Source of the DNA: JBHJHP01 sp042219855
GTDB lineage: Bacteria; Bacteroidota; Bacteroidia; Bacteroidales; UBA5342
Assembly: GCF_042219855.1 (NCBI RefSeq)
Contig: NZ_JBHJHP010000005.1
Span: 372,001 to 436,000, forward strand
DNA length: 64,000 nucleotides
Direction of reading: 5' to 3'
Both the position numbers and the translations under genes were made by a program. This document shows, in pieces, positions 53,624 through 61,190 of this stretch (positions within the stretch are counted from its first letter, which is position 1; each line of letters opens with the position of its first letter). Under the pieces are notes generated by a model, which searched no databases, had not been told where the DNA came from, and was given only the letters and a program-made list of their open reading frames with translations.

Positions 53624-54961
53624 TTATGTTCTGTCAGAGAGCGTAATATACTCCTGTCTTGGTGATACATTTTTATATGCCGGGCGAATAATCCTTCTGC
53701 TTTGGAAAGTTACTTCCTCAATTCTGTGGGCACACCATCCAGTTATTCTTGCCACCGCAAAAATCGGAGTGAACAATTCTTTGGGAATTTTAATGCTGTT
53801 ATACACATAACCCGAATAAAAGTCAACATTGGCAGATACGGTTTTGGAGCTGCCTCCTTTGAATTTTGAAAATACTTCAGGTGCAAGACGTTCAACGGTG
53901 TTATACAGATAATACTCATCCAGATTACCTTTTTCTTCAGCCAGCATACGCGCCTGTTCTTTTAATAGAACCGCACGGGGATCTGATTTGGTATATATGG
54001 CATGGCCTATTCCATATATTTTACCTGAACCATCAAATGCCTCCCCTTTTAGTATTTTCATCAGGTAAGCGGCAACTTCCGATTCATCGTCCCAGTGTTT
54101 TACATTCTTCTTAATATTTTTCATCATCTCGAGTACCTTGAGGTTTGCTCCACCATGCAGGCGCCCTTTAAGTGAACCAATTGCAGCACCAATGGCCGAA
54201 TAGGTATCTGTTTGCGATGAACTGACCACGCGGGTTGTAAACGATGAGTTATTCCCGCCACCGTGTTCTGCGTGCAGTACAAGACAAAGATCAAGGACTG
54301 AAGCTTCAAGTGCGGTATAATCCCTTCCTTTTAACATGTAAAGAAAGTTTTCAGCAGTACTCAGATCAGGTTGCGGATGTCTTATGATCAGTGATTTTCT
54401 TTGATAGGAATGACGCATTCCATAATATGCATACGCAGTAATTACTGGAAATTTAGCAATAAGATTCAGGGACTGATCGATCAGATTCGGAAGGCTGTAA
54501 TCTTCTGCTTTGGGATCTTCGGAATATAAACTTAAGACTGATCTGGCCAGCATATTCATGACGTCCTGTCCGCGAAGTGAAAGGATCATGTTTTTTGAAA
54601 AGAACTGTGGCAGATCCCTCAGCGTTGTTAAGTAATCCGAAAATTCCTGAAGCTCCGTCTTATTCGGTAGCTTCCCGGCTAAAAGCAAAAAGGCAGTTTC
54701 GTCAAATCCATGACGTCCGCATTGCTGAAAACCATGCACCAGGTCACTTATTTCAACTCCCCTGTAGAACAGGTTCCCCTCTACCGGTACTATCTTATCA
54801 TTCTCCTTCACATAACCTACAACATCCCCGATGTTCGTTAACCCAACAAGTACACCGGATCCATCGGCGTTACGCAAGCCCCGTTTTACATTGTAGGTAT
54901 TATATAACTCCTTGTCAATCTGACAGGCATCATAAACCAAATCTGCTAAATTCTCAACCAT
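53624..54961 (-). CDS. gltA: Citrate synthase
   Basis: Condenses acetyl-CoA and oxaloacetate to citrate. The frame opens at a TTG (54967), but the ATG at 54961 (MVENLADLVYDACQIDKEL) is the better start, giving 445 residues. Family motifs: FYRGVEISDLVHGF, ILSLRGQDVMNMLARSVLSL, active-site region LHAEHGGGNNSSFTTRVVSS with its catalytic His, GRLHGGANLKVLEMM, GIGHAIYTKSDPRA with second His, and the C-terminal FAVARITGWCAHRIEE. This is the long form common in Bacteroidota. It begins 15 nt after argH, so the two are probably cotranscribed and supply 2-oxoglutarate-derived nitrogen metabolism. Confidence 0.95.
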   Translation of the reverse strand: MVENLADLVYDACQIDKELYNTYNVKRGLRNADGSGVLVGLTNIGDVVGYVKENDKIVPVEGNLFYRGVEISDLVHGFQQCGRHGFDETAFLLLAGKLPNKTELQEFSDYLTTLRDLPQFFSKNMILSLRGQDVMNMLARSVLSLYSEDPKAEDYSLPNLIDQSLNLIAKFPVITAYAYYGMRHSYQRKSLIIRHPQPDLSTAENFLYMLKGRDYTALEASVLDLCLVLHAEHGGGNNSSFTTRVVSSSQTDTYSAIGAAIGSLKGRLHGGANLKVLEMMKNIKKNVKHWDDESEVAAYLMKILKGEAFDGSGKIYGIGHAIYTKSDPRAVLLKEQARMLAEEKGNLDEYYLYNTVERLAPEVFSKFKGGSSKTVSANVDFYSGYVYNSIKIPKELFTPIFAVARITGWCAHRIEEVTFQSRRIIRPAYKNVSPRQEYITLSDRT

Positions 54962-54976
54962 AACCAATTATTTTAT

Positions 54977-56314
54977 TTACTGTTCTTTTACCAAAAGATC
55001 TAATGCATTGTTTACCTTTTCAAAATTAAACTGACCAAAAATTCCGTCAAAATAAGAAGCTATTTCTCTGGTGCATAAGTTACCTATACTGCCTTCATGT
55101 GTATGTGTAACTTCCTTTTGCGGATGATAATTCCCTGCCTCAATATCCAGTCCGATCTTTTTATAAGCCTCCCTGAACGGGACACCATCCAGTACCATCC
55201 TGTTCACCTCCTCAACACTGAACAGATAGGCATATTTATCATCTTCCAGTATGGAATCATTAATTTTTATTTCCTTCAACGTATGAACCGAAATCTCAAT
55301 GCACTTATTCAGATCCTCAAACGCAGGAATAAACACCTCCTTAATTATCTGCATATCCCTGAAATAACCGGAAGGCAGGTTTGTCATGACTGAACTTATG
55401 GTAACCGGAACAGATTGAATTACATTACATCTGGCCCTAACCAACTCGAATACATCCGGATTCTTTTTGTGTGGCATTATACTTGAACCGGTTGTAAATG
55501 CATCCGGCAAAGTAATAAAACCAAAATTCTGGCTTGAATACAGACAGGCATCCATGGCCAGCCGTCCAAGTGTCGAAGCAATTCCGGCCAACGCAAAACC
55601 TACTGTTTTTTCCATCTTTCCCCGCCCCATCTGTGCATACACAACGTTATAATTCATGGTGTCAAAACCAAGCAGGTCTGTAGTCAGCTGTCGTTTTAAA
55701 GGGAATGAAGAACCATAACCAGCAGCAGAACCCAGGGGGTTTCGGTTGGTTATTTTCCATGCTGCAAGTAAGGTTTGTAAATCGTCTGCAAGACTTTCGG
55801 CATAAGCGCCGAACCATAAACCAAATGACGATGGCATGGCCACCTGCAAATGTGTATATCCGGGCAACAGCACGTCCCTGTACTTTTCGCTCAGTTCCTG
55901 TAAGCTGGTAAACAATGCTTTAACATTCCCGGCCAGTTCTTCAATTTGCTTTCTTGCATAAATCTTAAGATCCACTAAAACCTGATCATTTCTGGATCGT
56001 CCACTGTGAATTTTCTTACCCACATCACCTAACCTATTAGTAAGCAAAAACTCAACCTGGGAATGGACATCTTCAATTCCATCCTCTATTGCAAAATTAC
56101 CACTCTTTATATCATGGTAAATACTCCGCAGTTCCTTCTGAAGGACGGGTAATTCATCATCAGCTATCAGCTTAATTTGATTAAGCATGGCTATATGAGC
56201 CAAGGAACCCAATACATCTGATTCCGCAAGGTAATAATCCAGTTCACGATCTTTACCAACGGTGAATGATTCCACCATGTCGTTCACGGATACATTTTTT
56301 TCCCATAATTTCAT
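54977..56314 (-). CDS. argH: Argininosuccinate lyase
   Basis: Last step of arginine biosynthesis: argininosuccinate to arginine and fumarate. The frame is open from 56356, but Met at 56314 (MKLWEKNVSVNDMVESFTVG) gives the usual N-terminus of about 445 residues; the extra 14 residues upstream look like translated leader. Motifs: DVHSQVEFLLTNRLGDVGKK, GRSRNDQVLVDLK, PGYTHLQVAMPSSFG and the superfamily signature GSSIMPHKKNPDVFE with the catalytic Ser loop. First gene of the argH-gltA pair, behind a good promoter. Confidence 0.95.
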   Translation of the reverse strand: MKLWEKNVSVNDMVESFTVGKDRELDYYLAESDVLGSLAHIAMLNQIKLIADDELPVLQKELRSIYHDIKSGNFAIEDGIEDVHSQVEFLLTNRLGDVGKKIHSGRSRNDQVLVDLKIYARKQIEELAGNVKALFTSLQELSEKYRDVLLPGYTHLQVAMPSSFGLWFGAYAESLADDLQTLLAAWKITNRNPLGSAAGYGSSFPLKRQLTTDLLGFDTMNYNVVYAQMGRGKMEKTVGFALAGIASTLGRLAMDACLYSSQNFGFITLPDAFTTGSSIMPHKKNPDVFELVRARCNVIQSVPVTISSVMTNLPSGYFRDMQIIKEVFIPAFEDLNKCIEISVHTLKEIKINDSILEDDKYAYLFSVEEVNRMVLDGVPFREAYKKIGLDIEAGNYHPQKEVTHTHEGSIGNLCTREIASYFDGIFGQFNFEKVNNALDLLVKEQ

Positions 56315-56372
56315 AATCATCAAATAAGAGGTAAATAAATTCAGATAGGCATTCAATCTGATCCGGGGAATG

Positions 56373-56403
56373 CAAATCTATCATAAACGGACTGTTTGTT
56401 CAA
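56373..56403 (-). promoter_or_regulatory. Bacteroidota-type promoter for argH-gltA
   Basis: The minus strand reads TTG (56403-56401), a 20-nt spacer, then TAGATTTG (56380-56373). The expected start near 56366 leaves a leader of about 50 nt before the preferred argH ATG. Confidence 0.55.
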
Positions 56404-56450
56404 GTCAAAATTATAACATGACACGCCCGGTGCATAAAAAAACAGAATGA

Positions 56451-56771
56451 CTAAGCTTCACCCTGCGGACCGAATCCCATGGGGATATTATGGTTGTTTC
56501 CTCCTTCAGGCAAATTAATAGTTCCGTGAAAAGATTCAAATTTCTTAATATTTTCCTGTAATGCCAGCATTAAACGTTTGGCATGTTCCGGTGTCAGCAC
56601 TATTCTTGATTTTACCTTTGCTTTGGGTATTCCCGGCATTATGCGCACAAAGTCCACTACAAATTCACTGCTCGAGTGCGTGATGATTGCCAGATTGGAA
56701 TATGTTCCCTGCGCTACTTCTTCGGTGAGTTCAATATTAATCTGCCCCTTTTTATCCTGTTTATTTTCCAT
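56451..56771 (-). CDS. DUF3467 family protein
   Basis: A small cytosolic protein of 106 residues, function unknown, widespread beside rpoC in Bacteroidota. Start set at Met 56771 (MENKQDKKGQINIELTEEVA) because the longer frame (from 56822) runs through the rpoBC terminator. The core pattern is AQGTYSNLAIITHSSSEFVV, DFVRIMPGIPKAKVKSRIVL and TPEHAKRLMLALQENIKKFE, ending in a Gly/Asn-rich tail. Confidence 0.85.
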   Translation of the reverse strand: MENKQDKKGQINIELTEEVAQGTYSNLAIITHSSSEFVVDFVRIMPGIPKAKVKSRIVLTPEHAKRLMLALQENIKKFESFHGTINLPEGGNNHNIPMGFGPQGEA

Positions 56772-56796
56772 GTTTTTAACTTTTTCGCTAAGATAC

Positions 56797-56827
56797 AAAA
56801 AAAGGGTGTCTTTAAAAGACACCCTTT
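56797..56827 (-). terminator. Terminator of the rpoBC operon
   Basis: A 12-bp perfect stem (56801-56812 with 56816-56827; AAAGGGTGTCTT) with a three-base loop; the minus strand continues TTTTGTATC. It lies about 20 nt past the rpoC stop and before the DUF3467 start. Confidence 0.85.
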
Positions 56828-56847
56828 ATCTATAGTTTTTGTAACTG

Positions 56848-59800
56848 CTATTCACCTAAAGCCTCAACAGAATCCGTAATGTTTTTTCTGGCATTTACCA
56901 GTTTTTCATACTCTTCTTTTGAACCTACAACCAGTTTATCGTACTCTCTTAAACCGGTACCTGCAGGTATAAGGTGACCACAAATCACATTTTCCTTCAA
57001 TCCTTCCAGATCGTCAACTTTTCCATTGATTGCAGCTTCATTCAGCACTTTAGTCGTTTCCTGGAATGACGCAGCAGACATGAACGATTTAGTTTGCAGT
57101 GCAGCACGTGTAATCCCCTGAAGCACCTGACTTGATGTTGCAGGAATAGCATCCCTTGCTTCAACCGGTTTCAGGTCTCTACGCTTAAGCTGGCTGTTTT
57201 CATCACGCAAACGACGGGATGTAACAATCTGACCTTCTCTGAGTGTTGTTGAGTCTCCTTTTTCAACTACAACTTTCTTGCCCCAGATGTGATCATTTTC
57301 TTCCATGAACTCGTTCTTGTCCACAATTTGTTTCTCAAGGAAAATAGTATCTCCCGGATCTTCGATATACACTTTACGCATCATCTGACGAACGATAACC
57401 TCAAAGTGCTTGTCGTTAATCTTAACACCCTGCAGACGGTACACATCCTGTACTTCATTAACAATATACTCCTGTACCTTGGTAGGACCTTTGATATTCA
57501 GAATATCATTCGGTGTAATGGCTCCGTCAGACAGCGGAATACCGGCACGGATATAATCGTTTTCCTGAACCAGGATCTGTTTTGAAAGCGGCACAAGGTA
57601 TTTTTTCACCTCTCCGGCTTTTGAAGTGATGATGATCTCGCGGTTACCACGTTTAATTTTTCCGAATGAAACTTCTCCGTCAATTTCAGCTACTACTGCC
57701 GGGTTAGACGGGTTCCTTGCTTCAAATAACTCGGTAACACGTGGAAGACCACCTGTGATATCACCTGCTTTACCAACAGCACGCGGAATCTTCACAAGTA
57801 TCTGACCGCTTTTAACTGCAGTACCTTCCTGGATAGAAATGTGCGCTCCTACAGGCAGGTTGTATGATTTCAGGACATCGCCCTTATCATTTACAATCTG
57901 CATACTCGGAATCTTGTTCTTGTCTTTGGTTTCTGTGATAATTTTCTCACTTAAACCTGTCTGTTCATCCGATTCACGCTTATAGGTTACACCTTCAATC
58001 ACATTTTCAAATTCAACCTTACCGGCCATTTCCGATATGATAACGGCGTTATAAGGATCCCATTCACAGATTTTGGTGTTTTTCTCAATATCCGCTCCTG
58101 GTTTGATGTACAGTTTTGAACCGTAAGGAATGGTATGTGTCGATAATACAATATTTGTTTTCTTATCGATAATACGCATCTCTGCAAGACGGCCGATGAC
58201 GACATCAATATTTTTACCAAACTCATCCACGTGAGGGACAGTACGTAACTCTTCAAATTCGGCAACACCGTCATATTTAGAGATTACACTGTTATCAGTT
58301 GCAATGTTTCCTGCAGTACCACCTACGTGGAACGTACGCAGTGTTAACTGTGTACCAGGTTCACCGATTGACTGTGCTGCAATAACACCAACAGCTTCTC
58401 CTTTCTGAACCATCTTGCTTGTTGAAAGGTTGCGTCCATAACATTTGGCACAAACACCTCTCTTGGATTCACAGGTCAGAACCGATCTTACTTCAACTGT
58501 TTCCAGTGGTGAATTTGCAATCAGGTTAGTCACCTGTTCTGTGATGATTTCGCCGGAACGAACAATCAGATCACCCGTTTGCGGATGATAAATATCATGA
58601 ACAGTTACACGTCCAAGAATTCTTTCCTCCAGAGATGCAACAATTTCTTCTTTGTTCTTAATAGCAGAAATACTTAACCCACGCAGCGTTCCACAGTCTT
58701 CTTCCGTAATAATTACATCCTGCGAAACGTCTACCAAACGACGGGTAAGATATCCAGCATCAGCTGTTTTAAGAGCCGTATCCGCAAGACCCTTACGGGC
58801 ACCGTGAGTAGAAATAAAATACTCAAGAACCGAAAGTCCTTCCTTAAAGTTAGACAAAATCGGGTTCTCAATAATCTGACCTCCCTCAGCACCGGACTTC
58901 TGTGGTTTTGCCATCAATCCCCTCATACCGGATAACTGACGGATCTGTTCTTTAGAACCCCTTGCACCGGAATCAAGCATCATATAAACTGAGTTGAAAC
59001 CCTGGTTATCTGTGCTTAACTGTCTCATTACCGTTGAGGTCAGCCTTGAGTTAATATGCGTCCAGGTATCAATAATCTGATTATAACGTTCATTATTTGT
59101 AATGAAACCCATGTTATAATTAGCCATTATATCTTCAACTTCAGCATAACCTTCAGTAACCAGTGTTTCTTTCTCTTCAGGAATAATAACATCTTCCAGG
59201 TTAAAGGAAAGACCTCCTCTGAAGGCATTATAGTAACCCATATCCTTAATAGCATCAAGGAAATCAGCAGTAACAGCGGTACCACACTTCTTATAGATGG
59301 TTCCGATGATATCACGTAATGATTTCTTGGTCAGAATTTTGTTAATATAACCAACCTCTTTTGGAACGGCTTCATTAAAGAGCACCCTTCCAACGGTTGT
59401 ATCAATGATTCTGATTATAATATTTCCTTCCTCATCCACATCGGTGGTTCGCACCTTAATTTTGGCATGCAGCGCTACCCTTTTCTCATTGTAAGCAATG
59501 AGTACCTCTTCGGGTGAATAGAATGTAATCCCTTCACCTTTAGCTCCGTCGCGCTCCTTGGTAATATAGTACAGACCCAAAACCATGTCCTGAGAAGGAA
59601 CGGTAATCGGAGCTCCGTTAGCCGGGTTAAGAATATTATGAGATGCAAGCATTAACATCTGTGCCTCAAGAATTGCCGCATTTCCCAGTGGTAAATGAAC
59701 AGCCATCTGGTCACCGTCGAAGTCGGCGTTGAACGCTGTACATGCCAGCGGATGCAACTGAATGGCCTTACCTTCTATAAGCTTGGGCTGGAAGGCCTGT

Positions 59801-61137
59801 ATACCTAAACGGTGCAGTGTCGGAGCACGGTTCAACATAACAGGATGTCCTTTCAAAACGTTTTCCAGGATATCCCAGATTACAGGCTCCCTTCTGTCCA
59901 CAATCTTTTTGGCAGATTTTACTGTTTTTACAATTCCTCTTTCAATCAGCTTTCTGATCACAAAAGGTTTGTAAAGCTCTGCAGCCATCTCCTTAGGAAT
60001 ACCGCACTCGTGCATTTTAAGTTCCGGTCCGACAACAATTACAGAACGGGCTGAATAGTCAACCCTTTTACCGAGCAGGTTCTGACGGAAACGTCCCTGT
60101 TTTCCTTTCAGACTGTCTGAAAGAGATTTCAACGGACGATTTGCTTCCGTTTTAACTGCACTGGCTTTTCTTGAGTTATCGAACAAACTGTCAACGGCTT
60201 CCTGGAGCATACGTTTTTCGTTACGTAAAATCACTTCAGGAGCCTTAATATCTATCAGTCGTTTTAACCTGTTGTTACGGATGATTACCCTTCTGTAAAG
60301 GTCATTAAGATCCGATGTCGCAAAACGTCCACCATCCAGCGGAACCAATGGTCTTAACTCAGGAGGAATAACAGGAACAATTTTCACAATCATCCATTCC
60401 GGCTTATTTCTTCCTCTTGATGCACGAAATGCTTCCACTACCTGAAGTCTTTTCAATGCTTCATTTTTACGTTGCTGCGACGTTTCATTGTTTGCTTTGT
60501 GACGAAGATCGTACGATAAACCATCGAGGTCAAGACGAGACAACAGATCATAAATTGCCTCTGCTCCCATTCTTGCAATGAACTTATTCGGATCATCATC
60601 ATCAAGCATTTGGTTTTCTCTAGGAATAGTATCCATGATATCAAGATACTCCTGTTCTGTGAGAAAATCCATCACATTAATCCCGTCTTCTTCTTTTATT
60701 CCCGGCTGTATAACAACATATCGTTCATAATAAATTATGCTGTCCAGTTTCTTTGTCGGTAATCCAAGAAGATATCCAATTTTATTTGGTAAAGATTTAA
60801 AGTACCAGATGTGAGCCACAGGAACTACAAGCTGTATATGTCCCATACGTTCCCTTCTCACCTTCTTTTCAGTGACTTCAACACCACAACGGTCACAAAC
60901 GATCCCCTTGTAACGAATACGCTTATATTTACCGCAATGACACTCATAATCCTTTACAGGGCCAAAAATCCTTTCACAGAAAAGACCGTCCCTTTCAGGT
61001 TTATAAGTTCGGTAGTTGATTGTCTCTGGCTTCGTAACCTCACCGCTTGAACGCTCCAGTACTTCTTCAGGAGAAGTCAAACCGATTGAAATGCGGGTAA
61101 AATTACTTTTAACTTTATTATCTTTTCTGAATGCCAT
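56848..61137 (-). CDS. rpoC: DNA-directed RNA polymerase beta' subunit
   Basis: A 1429-residue catalytic subunit of RNA polymerase, the usual Bacteroidota length. N-terminal zinc site (ECHCGKYKRIRYKGIVCDRCG), clamp and rudder region, the absolutely conserved Mg-binding NADFDGDQMAVHLPL at about 470-485, bridge-helix/trigger-loop region (DTALKTADAGYLTRRLVDVS, AAQSIGEPGTQLTLRTFH), the second zinc site (CESKRGVCAKCYG) and the C-terminal GSKEEYEKLVNARK. It is 53 nt after rpoB in the same operon. Confidence 0.99.
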   Translation of the reverse strand: MAFRKDNKVKSNFTRISIGLTSPEEVLERSSGEVTKPETINYRTYKPERDGLFCERIFGPVKDYECHCGKYKRIRYKGIVCDRCGVEVTEKKVRRERMGHIQLVVPVAHIWYFKSLPNKIGYLLGLPTKKLDSIIYYERYVVIQPGIKEEDGINVMDFLTEQEYLDIMDTIPRENQMLDDDDPNKFIARMGAEAIYDLLSRLDLDGLSYDLRHKANNETSQQRKNEALKRLQVVEAFRASRGRNKPEWMIVKIVPVIPPELRPLVPLDGGRFATSDLNDLYRRVIIRNNRLKRLIDIKAPEVILRNEKRMLQEAVDSLFDNSRKASAVKTEANRPLKSLSDSLKGKQGRFRQNLLGKRVDYSARSVIVVGPELKMHECGIPKEMAAELYKPFVIRKLIERGIVKTVKSAKKIVDRREPVIWDILENVLKGHPVMLNRAPTLHRLGIQAFQPKLIEGKAIQLHPLACTAFNADFDGDQMAVHLPLGNAAILEAQMLMLASHNILNPANGAPITVPSQDMVLGLYYITKERDGAKGEGITFYSPEEVLIAYNEKRVALHAKIKVRTTDVDEEGNIIIRIIDTTVGRVLFNEAVPKEVGYINKILTKKSLRDIIGTIYKKCGTAVTADFLDAIKDMGYYNAFRGGLSFNLEDVIIPEEKETLVTEGYAEVEDIMANYNMGFITNNERYNQIIDTWTHINSRLTSTVMRQLSTDNQGFNSVYMMLDSGARGSKEQIRQLSGMRGLMAKPQKSGAEGGQIIENPILSNFKEGLSVLEYFISTHGARKGLADTALKTADAGYLTRRLVDVSQDVIITEEDCGTLRGLSISAIKNKEEIVASLEERILGRVTVHDIYHPQTGDLIVRSGEIITEQVTNLIANSPLETVEVRSVLTCESKRGVCAKCYGRNLSTSKMVQKGEAVGVIAAQSIGEPGTQLTLRTFHVGGTAGNIATDNSVISKYDGVAEFEELRTVPHVDEFGKNIDVVIGRLAEMRIIDKKTNIVLSTHTIPYGSKLYIKPGADIEKNTKICEWDPYNAVIISEMAGKVEFENVIEGVTYKRESDEQTGLSEKIITETKDKNKIPSMQIVNDKGDVLKSYNLPVGAHISIQEGTAVKSGQILVKIPRAVGKAGDITGGLPRVTELFEARNPSNPAVVAEIDGEVSFGKIKRGNREIIITSKAGEVKKYLVPLSKQILVQENDYIRAGIPLSDGAITPNDILNIKGPTKVQEYIVNEVQDVYRLQGVKINDKHFEVIVRQMMRKVYIEDPGDTIFLEKQIVDKNEFMEENDHIWGKKVVVEKGDSTTLREGQIVTSRRLRDENSQLKRRDLKPVEARDAIPATSSQVLQGITRAALQTKSFMSAASFQETTKVLNEAAINGKVDDLEGLKENVICGHLIPAGTGLREYDKLVVGSKEEYEKLVNARKNITDSVEALGE

Positions 61138-61190
61138 AAAGCAATATATTAAAAATCAAAAATTCAATTAAAGAACACCACTTACTCTTA

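Noticed and set aside
56772..56822. Longer N-terminus for the DUF3467 protein
   Set aside because: The added codons overlap the rpoBC terminator stem and do not resemble the family N-terminus.
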